NCBI RefSeq assembly: GCF_000420805.1
Contig: NZ_ATVQ01000001.1
Coordinates: forward strand, 248,001 to 312,000
Reading direction: 5' to 3'
Length of the DNA stretch: 64,000 nt
DNA from: Yaniella halotolerans DSM 15476
GTDB taxonomy: Bacteria; Actinomycetota; Actinomycetes; Actinomycetales; Micrococcaceae
Of the stretch, positions 7,786-17,146 are shown in pieces (the first letter of the stretch is position 1; each line of letters begins with the position of its first letter). The notes beneath the pieces were generated by a model. It saw only the letters and a program-made list of their open reading frames with translations, searched no databases and was not told where the DNA came from. The translations under genes were made by a program, and so were the position numbers.

Positions 7786-9573
7786 ATGCAAGTACATAAG
7801 TACGACGTCGTGATTGTTGGCGCCGGTGGCGCTGGCATGCGCGCAGCCATCGAGTCTGGCCAGCGCGCACGGACCGCGGTGCTGACCAAACTGTACCCAA
7901 CGCGATCACACACCGGCGCTGCACAGGGTGGCATGTGTGCCGCCCTGGCAAACGTTGAAGAAGACAACTGGGAATGGCACACCTTCGACACCGTCAAGGG
8001 TGGCGACTACATCGTGGACCAGGACGCCGCTGAGGTCATGGCGAAAGAAGCCATCGACGCGGTCCTCGATCTAGAAAAGATGGGACTGCCGTTCAACCGT
8101 ACGCCAGAAGGCAAGATTGACCAGCGTCGCTTCGGTGGCCACACTCGCGACCATGGTAAAGCCCCTGTTCGCCGCGCTTGCTATGCCGCTGACCGCACCG
8201 GTCACATGATTCTTCAGACCCTCTACCAAAACTGTGTCAAGCACAATGTCGAGTTCTATAACGAGTTCTACGTGCTCGACATGCTGATGGTCGACGAGGA
8301 CGCTACACGTGCTGACGGCACCCCATATACACAAAAGCGCGTCGCCGGTGTTGTCGCATTAGAGCTGGCCACCGGTGAGATTCACATCTTCCAGGCCAAA
8401 TCGGTTGTCTTTGCAACCGGTGGTGCTGGCAAGGTCTTCAAGACCACCTCCAACGCTCACACCCTGACCGGTGATGGCATGGCCATAGCCTACCGTCACG
8501 GCATTCCGCTGGAAGACATGGAGTTCATTCAGTTCCACCCAACCGGGCTTGCCGGATTGGGCATTTTGCTTTCCGAAGCAGCTCGCGGTGAAGGCGGTAT
8601 TCTCCGAAACGCCGACGGTGAACGGTTCATGGAACGCTACGCGCCAACCATTAAGGACCTGGCGCCACGTGACATTGTCGCTCGTTCGATGGCCAATGAG
8701 GTTCGCGAAGGTCGCGGTGCAGGACCAAACAAGGACTACGTCTACTTGGACCTCACCCACCTGGAACCTGAACACATTGATGCCAAGCTGCCAGATATTA
8801 CCGAGTTCGCACGCACCTACCTGGGTGTCGAACCATATACGGAGCCGGTTCCGGTCTTCCCAACCTGTCACTACGTGATGGGCGGCATCCCAACCGATAT
8901 TGAAGCAAATGTCTTGCAGGATAACGAGACCCGGATCCCGGGCCTCTTTGCTGCCGGCGAGGTCGCCTGTGTATCCGTTCACGGCGCAAACCGTCTGGGC
9001 ACTAACTCGCTACTCGACATCAACGTTTTTGGTCGTCGCGCCGGTATTTACGCCGCCGAATACGCCAAAGATGCTGACTTCGTTGACCTGCCAGAAAACG
9101 GCGAAGCATTCTTGGAAAACCAGATTGAATCGCTCCGCTCTGCTGAGGGAACCGAAAAAGTTGGCGCCCTCCGTGCAGAACTCCAGGAAGTCATGGATGC
9201 CGACATGCAGGTATTCCGTTCCGAGGAGACCATTCGTCGCGCTATCGACAAGATCGACGAATTGCGCGAACGCTATAAGAACGTTGCAGTCCAAGATAAG
9301 GGCAAACGCTACAATCTCGACCTGCTAGAAGGTCTAGAATTGGGCTACCTGCTCGACATTGCAGAAGCCATGTCAGTTGCAGCACTGCATCGTCCAGAGT
9401 CCCGCGGAGGTCACTTCCGTGAGGACTTCCCAGATCGTGATGACGACAAGTGGATGGTTCACTCGATGCTTTACCGCGACGAGAACGCCGAAACTGAAGG
9501 TGTCAAAGGCATTCGCTTTGATACCAAGGACGTTGTCATGACCCGCTACGAACCAATGGAGCGTAAGTACTAA
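7786..9573 (+). CDS. sdhA: Succinate dehydrogenase flavoprotein subunit
   Basis: A 595-residue FAD subunit that oxidises succinate to fumarate. Visible marks: the dinucleotide-binding motif VIVGAGGAGMRAA at residues 8-20, the covalent-FAD histidine in SHTGAAQGG near residue 44, HTRDHGKAPVRRA near residue 120, the substrate-site segment RGEGGILRN, the catalytic arginine region RDIVARS and HYVMGGI near residue 365. Full family length. Proline codons are strongly skewed to CCA (15 of 22), as expected of a highly expressed gene. The stop and the sdhB start share a base (TAATG). Confidence 0.97.
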   Translation: MQVHKYDVVIVGAGGAGMRAAIESGQRARTAVLTKLYPTRSHTGAAQGGMCAALANVEEDNWEWHTFDTVKGGDYIVDQDAAEVMAKEAIDAVLDLEKMGLPFNRTPEGKIDQRRFGGHTRDHGKAPVRRACYAADRTGHMILQTLYQNCVKHNVEFYNEFYVLDMLMVDEDATRADGTPYTQKRVAGVVALELATGEIHIFQAKSVVFATGGAGKVFKTTSNAHTLTGDGMAIAYRHGIPLEDMEFIQFHPTGLAGLGILLSEAARGEGGILRNADGERFMERYAPTIKDLAPRDIVARSMANEVREGRGAGPNKDYVYLDLTHLEPEHIDAKLPDITEFARTYLGVEPYTEPVPVFPTCHYVMGGIPTDIEANVLQDNETRIPGLFAAGEVACVSVHGANRLGTNSLLDINVFGRRAGIYAAEYAKDADFVDLPENGEAFLENQIESLRSAEGTEKVGALRAELQEVMDADMQVFRSEETIRRAIDKIDELRERYKNVAVQDKGKRYNLDLLEGLELGYLLDIAEAMSVAALHRPESRGGHFREDFPDRDDDKWMVHSMLYRDENAETEGVKGIRFDTKDVVMTRYEPMERKY

Positions 9574-10337
9574 TGACCACTACTTTCGAACCAACCTCAA
9601 CTACCGACGACGCAGGTGCAGTCGACTCGTTCACCGTCACCATGCAGGTTCGCCGCTACCAGCCAGAATTCCATGAGGAAGGCTACTGGGAAAGCTGGAC
9701 CGTAGAAATGCACGGTACCGACCGTGTGCTTGATGCGCTGCACAAAATCAAATGGGAACTGGATGGTTCACTGACCTTCCGTCGTTCCTGTGCGCACGGC
9801 ATTTGCGGTTCTGACGCGATGCGGATCAACGGTGTAAACCGTCTGGCGTGCAAGGTCCTACTCAAGGACCTCGACACGTCCAAACCAATCACCGTGGAAG
9901 CAATCAAAGGCCTCCCCGTAGAAAAAGACATGATCGTGGACATGGAACCGTTTTTCCAGTCTTACCGTGAGATCATGCCATTCCTCATTGCCGACGAATC
10001 ACAGGAACCAACCCGTGAGCGTCTGCAGTCGGCGGAAGCTCGCGAAGCATTCGATGACACCACCAAGTGCATCCTGTGTGCCGCTTGTACTTCGTCATGC
10101 CCGGTCTTCTGGACTGACGGCCAGTACTTCGGCCCCGCAGCCATCGTCAATGCCCACCGTTTCATCTTTGATGATCGCGATGAAGGTGGCGATATGCGCC
10201 TCGAGGTGCTCAACGATAAAGAGGGCGTATGGCGCTGCCGTACGACCTTCAACTGCACCGATGCATGCCCACGTGGTATCCAGGTCACGAAGGCCATTGC
10301 AGAGGTCAAGCAAGCCATTCTTGCTCGCAACATCTAA
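9573..10337 (+). CDS. sdhB: Succinate dehydrogenase iron-sulfur subunit
   Basis: A 254-residue electron-transfer subunit. The [2Fe-2S] site is CAHGICGSD followed later by a Cys in RLACK, with aspartate in one ligand position, as known in E. coli SdhB. CILCAACTSSCP carries ligands for the [4Fe-4S] and [3Fe-4S] clusters, completed by CRTTFNCTDACPRG. The 20 N-terminal residues are an acidic, threonine-rich extension. Last gene of the operon; a strong hairpin follows at 10361. Confidence 0.97.
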   Translation: MTTTFEPTSTTDDAGAVDSFTVTMQVRRYQPEFHEEGYWESWTVEMHGTDRVLDALHKIKWELDGSLTFRRSCAHGICGSDAMRINGVNRLACKVLLKDLDTSKPITVEAIKGLPVEKDMIVDMEPFFQSYREIMPFLIADESQEPTRERLQSAEAREAFDDTTKCILCAACTSSCPVFWTDGQYFGPAAIVNAHRFIFDDRDEGGDMRLEVLNDKEGVWRCRTTFNCTDACPRGIQVTKAIAEVKQAILARNI

Positions 10338-10360
10338 CCTGTTGTAACGCTAGAAACCCC

Positions 10361-10402
10361 AAGAGCTGGGAACGGAATTCTTCCGTTCCCAGCTCTTGTT
10401 TT
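10361..10402 (+). terminator. Intrinsic terminator after sdhB
   Basis: A perfect 17-bp inverted repeat (10361-10377 with 10381-10397) with a three-base loop, followed by GTTTT on the plus strand. It ends the sdhCDAB transcript. The convergent gene ending at 10415 lies just beyond it, so the stem may also stop that transcript, although the minus-strand side lacks a T tract. Confidence 0.92.
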
Positions 10403-10414
10403 AACGACCATTTT

Positions 10415-10762
10415 CTAAGCGTCGTTTTTCGAGGCTTCATCCTCGTAGAATTTCATGGCCATCCAGCCGTGCGTCATGGCGCCTCCAGCCCGTATCGCGG
10501 CCGCAACCATAACGGCCTCAGACAGCTCTGCTTCCGTCGCACCAGCCTGCTGAGCAGCCCGAGAATGCGCTTCAATGCAGTGTGGGCACTGCGTTGTCGC
10601 TGCAACTCCGATGGCAATCAGTTCACGGGTCTTTTTCGAAAGTTCATGGCCTTCTTCTGAAAAAACCGATTTGTCCCACTCAGCGAACGTTGCAAAGTCT
10701 TCTGGAGCTGATTTGCGAATATTTCGGCCGTACTTTGCGTCTCGAGAATCATAGTGCTGCAT
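10415..10762 (-). CDS. AhpD-like / carboxymuconolactone decarboxylase family protein
   Basis: A 115-residue alpha-helical protein with the AhpD-type redox motif CPHCIEAH near residue 54, preceded by the conserved acidic patch. AhpD-like proteins use the two cysteines and the histidine for peroxidase or disulfide-reductase activity. I chose the ATG at 10762, which has an AAAGGA site; a GTG 24 bases upstream lacks one. It is a single gene sharing the sdh terminator region. The substrate is unknown. Confidence 0.85.
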   Translation of the reverse strand: MQHYDSRDAKYGRNIRKSAPEDFATFAEWDKSVFSEEGHELSKKTRELIAIGVAATTQCPHCIEAHSRAAQQAGATEAELSEAVMVAAAIRAGGAMTHGWMAMKFYEDEASKNDA

Positions 10763-10868
10763 AATTGTCCTTTCGTCGAAAATCACCAGCGTGGTGGTCC
10801 CTCCAGGCTAATTTTCGCAACTTGATTTGACGAGAACGTATCCACGAGCTGCACCGTCAGAACGAAAC

Positions 10869-11414
10869 CTACTCAACAGATGGCAGCTTGCGGGCCAGCA
10901 CCACATCTTTGGCTTGCGTGCCACCTACGTCGAACGTCCGGGTACCAACTTGTTGAAAACCGGTACGCTCATAAAATGTGATAGCGCGGGCATTCGCCTG
11001 GTTCGTCCCCAACCACATCCAGTCCCGGTCCGAAGTGCTGTAGTGATCCATCAGGTGAGCCATCATATTCTTGGAAACTCCTGCGCCATGAAACTCTGGA
11101 TGCACATAGAATTTGGACATCATCACTGCCCCTTCATCAGGCAGGTCACGATGAATATCAGCCTCAGTTGGAAGTTCATCATTGATGCATACGGTGTATC
11201 CGACAAGCATCGCACCATCCGTTGCGACGAGTACATACACTTTGTCGCTTGCTATCCATTCGGCAAAGATCTCGGCGTTGAGCTCATCCCGAACAAAGGT
11301 ATCGATAGCGGTACTGTCCATCTCCGGCGGGCACGCCAGTGGGAAAGTCCGTGCTGCCAGCGGCACGAGCTCGTGAACATCTGTATCTCTAGCAATGCGA
11401 ATGGAAACGCTCAT
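10869..11414 (-). CDS. GNAT-family N-acetyltransferase
   Basis: A 181-residue acetyltransferase of the GNAT fold. The acetyl-CoA loop is FHGAGVSKNMMAHL near residue 110, preceded by the beta-strand MSKFYVHPE and followed by WLGTNQANARAITFYERTGF, the usual C-terminal motif B. The ATG at 11414 has an AGGGGAC site. The acceptor substrate cannot be predicted, and the neighbours give no hint. Confidence 0.85.
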   Translation of the reverse strand: MSVSIRIARDTDVHELVPLAARTFPLACPPEMDSTAIDTFVRDELNAEIFAEWIASDKVYVLVATDGAMLVGYTVCINDELPTEADIHRDLPDEGAVMMSKFYVHPEFHGAGVSKNMMAHLMDHYSTSDRDWMWLGTNQANARAITFYERTGFQQVGTRTFDVGGTQAKDVVLARKLPSVE

Positions 11415-11480
11415 AGTCCCCTATTCTAATCTGCTAGCCCGCCATATTGCTGTATTGACCAAGGCGCAAAAGTCAGAATC

Positions 11481-11951
11481 CTAATTTTGTGGCACCGCTC
11501 GATGTTTAAACCATCCGGTAACGTCTTGCCGAAAAGCCAGCGACAGTGCCCAGAACGATGCAACTAACTGTGCCAGGCTCAAGGCCAAAGTAACGACGTC
11601 GAATGAACCGGTTGCCAGGATTCGGCCCAGACCGTTGACGCCACCGGCGGCTGCAAAGACCGCTAAGAGTACTGCCACCCAGCGTGCCCAATTCTTTGAC
11701 TTGTATACTCCCCATACGACGATGCCGTAGATCAACCCGATCAATAACACCGAGGAAATATAGGCGTTGCGTAATGCTGCCACGGTAACATCTGGCTCCC
11801 CGTCGACCTGTATGAGCGTATCGGCCGCAGCGGGAAGAAACGTAATCACCAGGTTGAGTATCTGGCCACCAACCATGACGAGGGCAACGATAAGAAAAGC
11901 TAACGTAAACCGTTTTACGCTACCTGGTGTTTTATCTGCCAACTGTTTCAA
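11481..11951 (-). CDS. Small four-helix membrane protein, paralogue family member 1
   Basis: A 156-residue membrane protein of unknown function with four predicted helices. After helix 2 it has KSKNWARWVAVLLAVFA, and after helix 4 the polar end FRQDVTGWFKHR. The same layout (two helices, a loop, [NT]WxR then helix 3, and a final W[FY] after helix 4) recurs in the proteins at 13372, 14357 and 40075, so these look like paralogues. It lacks their long proline/glycine-rich tails. The probable start is TTG at 11951 with a weak AAGAAAG site. Confidence 0.65.
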   Translation of the reverse strand: MKQLADKTPGSVKRFTLAFLIVALVMVGGQILNLVITFLPAAADTLIQVDGEPDVTVAALRNAYISSVLLIGLIYGIVVWGVYKSKNWARWVAVLLAVFAAAGGVNGLGRILATGSFDVVTLALSLAQLVASFWALSLAFRQDVTGWFKHRAVPQN

Positions 11952-12000
11952 AGTCAGTTCACTTTCTTTCTGGTGGTCATGCCCATTCGTTGTCCGGATC

Positions 12001-13230
12001 TTAACGGCTAAACCGTGAAGTCCATAAGCCGCTTATTCCTTGTATGAAGATCAGCAACGCCAGCCCACCCATCGGGAGCACATAAGTTCCGGTGGATTCT
12101 AAGCCGTATCCGTACAACAATGGGCCTGCGGAACCGATCGCAACACCTACGGTCGACGTTATTGCTGACACCGTGGAAGCATGCTCTGGGGATCTGGCGT
12201 ACTGGACGATCTGATCATAAGACACCCCCAGACACATACCTTGGGCTAAGCCCAACAGCAAGGCGACCCACAGGGCACTCGTGGAACCCAACGTGAGATA
12301 GATTGATATACCAACTACTGCCGGGAGCGGGGCGATCGGTGCAAGCACCGGTGCCCACCCCCTACGCATCGCTACGGGCACCACAAACGCAAACGGCAGG
12401 GACACAAGATTAATCAGCGACGTATAACCGCCGGCTACCGCAGCAGACATTCCGTCCATGATGAACGTCGTTGGTAGCCACGCCGAAACCGTATAAAAGG
12501 TCAAAGACGTCACGCCCAGATAGAACGCTAAGACCCAGACACGTACGTCAACCAGTGTGCCACGAAGACCGACATTCTCACCGGGAGAAGCCGTCAGACC
12601 GCTCGACAATACCACTGGTTTTGCCGGAGCCACCGAACGCGTATAACCGCTCCACAGCATCAGCGCCACGATACCGACGATCGACCACAGTGCTAGTGTC
12701 TGCCGCCAATCGAATCCGGTCAGCCGCATCATTGGGATGGTCAGCCCCAACGCCATGGCTGGTCCAAGACTCAGCGCCATCGTGTAGACACCGGTCAGTG
12801 CCCCGCGTCGCTCCGTTCGTTGCGACGCGATAGCGGCTGGTCCCAAGACAGTCCCGACCGCTATCGCCGCCCCCAGGATCAGCGTCCCGACTAACAAGGT
12901 AGCGGTGGTTGGAATAGAGCGGATGAGCGTTCCGCCAACAATGCCTACAAGTGCCCAACCTATGATGCGGTTCATACCGAACCGGGTAGTCACTTGTGGG
13001 ACGAACGGAGCCACAACCAATGTGAGTGCCAAAGGGATGGTTGTCAGCAGCGCAAGAAACGTCTCCCCGCTGTCAAGATCCGCCCGTATTTCCGGCAACA
13101 ACGGCCCCAGAGCAGTCGTAGGGATTCGAAGATTCAGCGCAATCAGAAGGACAGCAGCCGCAATGAGGACAAACGCTTTGACATCAGATGCTGATGAACG
13201 GCCGTCAGGGCGTGCCGACGTTCGATCCAT
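12001..13230 (-). CDS. MFS transporter, CynX/NimT-like
   Basis: A 409-residue major facilitator with about twelve membrane helices and a hydrophilic N-terminus. The segment LNLRIPTTALGPLLPEIRADL near residue 35 is typical of the CynX/NimT group (cyanate or 2-nitroimidazole transporters), and the central loop near residue 200 separates two six-helix halves. The ATG at 13230 has a GGAAC-type site. The substrate is not predictable; several members of this group are poorly defined exporters. It is apparently monocistronic. Confidence 0.82.
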   Translation of the reverse strand: MDRTSARPDGRSSASDVKAFVLIAAAVLLIALNLRIPTTALGPLLPEIRADLDSGETFLALLTTIPLALTLVVAPFVPQVTTRFGMNRIIGWALVGIVGGTLIRSIPTTATLLVGTLILGAAIAVGTVLGPAAIASQRTERRGALTGVYTMALSLGPAMALGLTIPMMRLTGFDWRQTLALWSIVGIVALMLWSGYTRSVAPAKPVVLSSGLTASPGENVGLRGTLVDVRVWVLAFYLGVTSLTFYTVSAWLPTTFIMDGMSAAVAGGYTSLINLVSLPFAFVVPVAMRRGWAPVLAPIAPLPAVVGISIYLTLGSTSALWVALLLGLAQGMCLGVSYDQIVQYARSPEHASTVSAITSTVGVAIGSAGPLLYGYGLESTGTYVLPMGGLALLIFIQGISGLWTSRFSR

Positions 13231-13302
13231 TCTTGACGTTCCTACCTATTCGTTTACCCCGCGGCGCTGTTGCACTCTTGAGCGTTTGACGTACTACTAA
13301 AC

Positions 13303-13337
13303 GTAGCAGCCGGTCAGATACCCTGACCGGCTGCTAC
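13303..13337 (-). terminator. Hairpin, probable terminator of the 13372-14196 gene
   Basis: A perfect 15-bp inverted repeat (13303-13317 with 13323-13337) with a five-base loop, in the gap between two leftward genes. The minus-strand flank is only moderately T-rich (GTTTAGTAG), so termination efficiency is uncertain. Confidence 0.7.
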
Positions 13338-13371
13338 TAACTATTCATGAGATCCAATGGAACTCAAATGA

Positions 13372-14196
13372 TTATGAATTGGTTGGAGGAGGTCCTTGAG
13401 GCGGCCCTTGCTGCGGTCCTTGACCGCCTGGTCCCTGTCCCGGTCCGGATGGACCACCGTAGGGGTTACCTGGTGTTTGAGGGTTCTGTCCGTAGCCTTC
13501 CTGGCCCGGGTACTGCCCCGGCTGTGGTGGGGTCTGCCCGCCGTAACCGTAGGATCCTGGCTGTCCACCTGGGCCCCAGTTTTGCTGATATCCGGTGTAG
13601 GGTGCTGGCGAGTACCATGCAGCTACCTCGGGACGGAATACAAAGATGAGGAACCAAACCGCCGTTGCGACATAGACGATGTTAGTGAGCAACGACACAA
13701 TAGCCATGGCAGCGCTCAAGGAGAACATTGTAAGAGCGGTGAATAGTCCAAACAAGCCGCTCAGTCCGCCGAGGATGGCGAAGATAATACCGAGGATACG
13801 TCCCCAGTTTTTGCCGCCCAGCAATGGGATCAGTACCAGCACATATAGCCCGGCGGTGAGAATTAGACCGAAAATAGCGCTGAAGACTGTTCCACCGGTG
13901 AGGAAACTGGATTCGAGGCCTGCCGCACGGAATTCCGATGAAAGGACTACACCACTGATAATGGCCGAGATGAGTCCCAGAACGATCGCGCCGGCTGCAG
14001 AGACCAAGGTCGACAGCTGCACCTGACGTACCGAGTGCGGCAGGTCCGAATCAGAGGAAAGCACTCTAGCGATCACTGATTTTCCGTTAGTGGGCTTCGA
14101 GCCCCCGGACCCGGGACCATACGGTTGCCCCTGCCCGCCCGGCACACCGGGACCGCCACCCATCGGTGGTTGACCATCATAAGGATTATTCGACAT
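13372..14196 (-). CDS. Four-helix membrane protein with Pro/Gly-rich tails, paralogue family member 2
   Basis: A 274-residue protein of unknown function. Residues 1-40 and roughly 200-274 are low complexity, rich in glycine, proline, glutamine and tyrosine (repeats such as PGQYPGQEGYGQ and QGPPQGPPP). The middle has four membrane helices with the family segment GKNWGRILGIIFAILGG and the ending FRPEVAAWYSP after helix 4. The tails probably face the cytoplasm. They resemble unstructured scaffolding tails in many actinobacterial membrane proteins; no enzymatic motif is seen. Confidence 0.7.
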   Translation of the reverse strand: MSNNPYDGQPPMGGGPGVPGGQGQPYGPGSGGSKPTNGKSVIARVLSSDSDLPHSVRQVQLSTLVSAAGAIVLGLISAIISGVVLSSEFRAAGLESSFLTGGTVFSAIFGLILTAGLYVLVLIPLLGGKNWGRILGIIFAILGGLSGLFGLFTALTMFSLSAAMAIVSLLTNIVYVATAVWFLIFVFRPEVAAWYSPAPYTGYQQNWGPGGQPGSYGYGGQTPPQPGQYPGQEGYGQNPQTPGNPYGGPSGPGQGPGGQGPQQGPPQGPPPTNS

Positions 14197-14356
14197 ATCC
14201 TGTACTCCAAATTATTCAAGATGTGTTTTGCTGCAGCACAGTGCCGTGCTCAACACTGTCTGTAGATGAATGTTGATTATCAACTTACCGGCCTAACGTA
14301 TCAGGCTTAACACACGTTTTCATGATCTTCGGTATAACAACAGAAGAATCGTGATC

Positions 14357-14917
14357 TTAATTTTGCAAGCGACGATGCATACCGAACCAACGGGCTGTTT
14401 GCTTGTTCATGGCCTGAACAATCCACCAGATGGTCAGAAGCACTGCGACCCAACTCAGGACAGCGGCCAAGAGTTCAATTGTCGCTAGCTCGCCATAATT
14501 GACGGTGAATAAGAGACTCAAACCTTCTGACAAGATGAACAGGATGGCAAAAACGAGTCCGAGGAAGCGTGCCCAGGTTTTTGTTGCACGAAGGCCCAAT
14601 CCGACGATAACGAACAGAATGACCGACAATGCTCCAACCCCGATGAACGACATGGATGTCCAGGTATGCATGGACTCCAGCATCTCCGGTGTCATCCCCT
14701 GCATCTGTTCCGGAGGCAATGCCTGGTTATAGTATTCGACGGTATCCACGGTCTGTAAATGGATAAATCCCAGAACCGTGGTGAGCACGTTTAGGCCAAG
14801 AAGTGGCCAGATGAGTGTTTTCGTCAATTTAGACGAGCGTGGTTCTTCGCCGATATCTGAGCGGTCTATCGCCGAGTATGGGGTTGTGCCGTATTTGTTT
14901 TCTGATGCTTCAGACAT
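14357..14917 (-). CDS. Four-helix membrane protein, paralogue family member 3
   Basis: A 186-residue membrane protein of unknown function with a charged, serine-rich N-terminus (about 35 residues) and four helices. The family segment is ATKTWARFLGLVFAILFI near residue 115, and the end after helix 4 is NKQTARWFGMHRR. I chose ATG 14917, which has a GAGGAAG site; an ATG at 14935 would add six residues. It sits between paralogue 2 and a MacB-type ABC exporter, separated from the latter by about 50 bases, so co-expression is possible. Confidence 0.65.
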   Translation of the reverse strand: MSEASENKYGTTPYSAIDRSDIGEEPRSSKLTKTLIWPLLGLNVLTTVLGFIHLQTVDTVEYYNQALPPEQMQGMTPEMLESMHTWTSMSFIGVGALSVILFVIVGLGLRATKTWARFLGLVFAILFILSEGLSLLFTVNYGELATIELLAAVLSWVAVLLTIWWIVQAMNKQTARWFGMHRRLQN

Positions 14918-14967
14918 TTTGTCTTCCTCACTCATCTTGCGGAGTATCGGTATTCCTCATAGCAACA

Positions 14968-16269
14968 CTAGTCGTGGCGGAGGGCTTCAATGGGATCTTT
15001 GGTTGCTGCCCGTCGGGCGGGCAATGTGCCGGCCAAGAATGCGATCAAGATAATCACCGCGGCAATCACCAGCAGTGCTATCGGTTCAATGGCAAACAGC
15101 GATAATCCTGGAACCGAATCAAGAGGGCCATTGATGAGCAGGGAATTGCCGAGCACGCCGACCCCTGCACCCAGTCCTATACCGATGATGGACCCCAATA
15201 GACCAATCACAATGGCTTCGGTGGAAAAGAGCGTGAAGACCTTGCCGTTGGTCATACCAAGTGCTTTGTATAGGCCGATTTGGCGGGTGCGTTCCTGAAC
15301 GGATATGAGCAAGGTGTTGACGATCCCGAAGCTTGCTGCCAGCAGTGCGATGAGGGCGAACCCGTTGAATACCCACGTGATGGCGTCGATGATTCCGCTG
15401 ATGACGCCCATCTGGTCTTCAACCGTTTGTCCGACCATATCGATCTCGGCGAGATCATCTTTTATCTGTTGCTCATTTTCGGCAAGGTTGTCCACGGTGA
15501 CGACCGCTTGCATGTAGGTGGAGTCGAGTGTCGTTTCACCGGCTGTATTGTTGATCTTCGCTATTTCTTGATTCAAACCATGCGACGGGATGGGCTGTGT
15601 TCCTGTGCCAGTGATTGTTTCTTCTGCTACACCAACGATTTCGGCTTCGACGGTCTCGGTGTTGCCTTCCAGATCCTGAGCCCCCACAGTGACGGTCTGG
15701 CCGATGGCTTGATCAGCATTTTCAACATCATCGATATCTAATGCCCCCAGCCATGTCGTGGGTATGACCATTTCGTAGGCATCATCAGCGGTTGATGGCG
15801 CGCTACCGGCTGCGTACTCGACCATCGAGAGTTCGAAGGGCAAGCCAGTTGAGGACAGCGCATACTGGCTGCCGTCCTCAGTTTCCAAATACTGTGCACT
15901 AATGAAAACCATCGGATCAACGAGATCGACATTATCGAGTGCTTCTATGTCCTCGATATCCTCTTGGTCTAGTGCGGGCATGCCGAATTCTGACGTCGAA
16001 CTTTCGGCGTCTGGGTCGTATTCTTCCGGCTCATTCGGGGTGAAACCTACCGAGGCGTCCGTGGTTTGGGCCGGCATGACATAGACCTGATCACTATCAC
16101 CCATGGCGTCAACCTGGGTATCAATGTATTTATTGATCCCTGCGCCGATTCCTGAGGTCAGGGTCAGAGTAAAGGCACCGATGACGACGGCGGTGACGGT
16201 AAGAAACGTCCGGAGTTTTGTTCGAAGTGTGTTGGCTAAGGCCGTACGGAAAATGTCCAGCAGTCTCAT
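14968..16269 (-). CDS. ABC transporter permease, MacB/FtsX type
   Basis: A 433-residue permease with one N-terminal membrane helix, a large extracytoplasmic domain (about residues 40-280, rich in Asp/Glu, MacB_PCD-like) and a C-terminal FtsX domain with three helices. It ends with the family motif LPARRAATKDPIEALRHD. The start overlaps the end of the ATPase gene by four bases (ATGA). MacB-like systems use mechanotransmission to export peptides, lipoproteins or toxins, or to signal. No MacA-like partner is encoded nearby, which is usual in Gram-positives. Confidence 0.9.
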   Translation of the reverse strand: MRLLDIFRTALANTLRTKLRTFLTVTAVVIGAFTLTLTSGIGAGINKYIDTQVDAMGDSDQVYVMPAQTTDASVGFTPNEPEEYDPDAESSTSEFGMPALDQEDIEDIEALDNVDLVDPMVFISAQYLETEDGSQYALSSTGLPFELSMVEYAAGSAPSTADDAYEMVIPTTWLGALDIDDVENADQAIGQTVTVGAQDLEGNTETVEAEIVGVAEETITGTGTQPIPSHGLNQEIAKINNTAGETTLDSTYMQAVVTVDNLAENEQQIKDDLAEIDMVGQTVEDQMGVISGIIDAITWVFNGFALIALLAASFGIVNTLLISVQERTRQIGLYKALGMTNGKVFTLFSTEAIVIGLLGSIIGIGLGAGVGVLGNSLLINGPLDSVPGLSLFAIEPIALLVIAAVIILIAFLAGTLPARRAATKDPIEALRHD

Positions 16270-16976
16270 CGGTTAGCCACCTTGTCTTCGATAATCAGAC
16301 CGTCTTGGATGCGGATCTGACGGTTACATTTTGCTGCGAGGTCTTCGTCGTGGGTAACAACAATTAACGTTTGACCTTCGGCGTTCAGGCCGAACAGCAG
16401 GTCCTCAACGACGGCTGAGGTTTCTGAGTCCAAGTTGCCGGTCGGTTCGTCAGCGAACAGGATCTCCGGGGAGTTAATCAACGCGCGTCCGATCGATACT
16501 CGTTGTTGTTGACCACCGGAGAGGTTGGTCGCTTTTGCTTTGATTTTGGAGCCCATATCCAGCTGCTCCAGCACTTCAGTACCACGGCGATTCCGTTCGG
16601 CCTTCGGTACCTTCGCGATTTTCAACGGCAGCGTAACGTTTTCGAGGACTGTTTCTTGCGGGTTCAGATAGAACTGTTGAAAGACGAATCCGAACGTCGT
16701 ATTCCGGACCTTCGCGATTTCTTTGGGTTTGAGGTCCGAAACGACCTGACCGCGCATTGCCACAACGCCGGAACTGGGCTCATCAAGCAGTGCCAGCAGG
16801 TGCATCAGCGTGGATTTTCCGGATCCGGACTTCCCAATGATGGCTACAGAGTCACCTTGTTGAATCTCGAAAGTGAGTCCTTTGAGCGCAGCAACTTGGT
16901 TTGTTCCTGCTCCGAAGACCCTCGCAAGGTTCTCGGTTTCTAATAGTGGCGGACTTGGGCTGGGCAAAACAGTCAT
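16266..16976 (-). CDS. ABC transporter ATP-binding protein, MacB/LolD type
   Basis: A 236-residue ATPase driving the permease encoded immediately downstream. Walker A is GKSGSGKST near residue 48, the Q loop FVFQQF near residue 95, the signature LSGGQQQRVSIGRAL near residue 148, Walker B ILFADEPTG near residue 170 and the switch histidine in VTHDED. The ATG at 16976 has an AAGGATA site. Four-base overlap with the permease indicates a coupled two-gene operon. Confidence 0.95.
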   Translation of the reverse strand: MTVLPSPSPPLLETENLARVFGAGTNQVAALKGLTFEIQQGDSVAIIGKSGSGKSTLMHLLALLDEPSSGVVAMRGQVVSDLKPKEIAKVRNTTFGFVFQQFYLNPQETVLENVTLPLKIAKVPKAERNRRGTEVLEQLDMGSKIKAKATNLSGGQQQRVSIGRALINSPEILFADEPTGNLDSETSAVVEDLLFGLNAEGQTLIVVTHDEDLAAKCNRQIRIQDGLIIEDKVANR

Positions 16977-17097
16977 GGCTATCCTTAGATCGCAGTATCG
17001 TCGACTGTTTTTCAGTTTGCCAAATCTGGCGTCTGAATACTTCCACTCTGCGGCTGAAATTCGACTAGGCCGCTGGGGTGAGAAAGGTCCTTAATCA

Positions 17098-17131
17098 CCG
17101 TCGCCTGGCTGTCATTTCAGCCGGGCGACGG
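17098..17131 (-). terminator. Hairpin after trpS
   Basis: Inverted repeat CCGTCGCCTGGCTG / CAGCCGGGCGACGG with a six-base loop and one G-T pair, located just past the trpS stop and about 120 bases upstream of the ABC operon start. It has no strong T tract on the minus strand but is well placed to end the trpS transcript. Confidence 0.65.
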
Positions 17132-17146
17132 GTTTGAGCGGAAGTT

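Noticed and set aside
10827-11429. 200-residue plus-strand frame over the GNAT gene
   Set aside because: Mirror frame of the clearly conserved acetyltransferase on the minus strand; no ribosome-binding site and no recognisable domain.
13372-13560. Collagen-like or CRISPR-like repetition in Pro/Gly-rich tail
   Set aside because: The repetition is amino acid-level low complexity within a coding frame; repeat units vary in length and have no spacer pattern.
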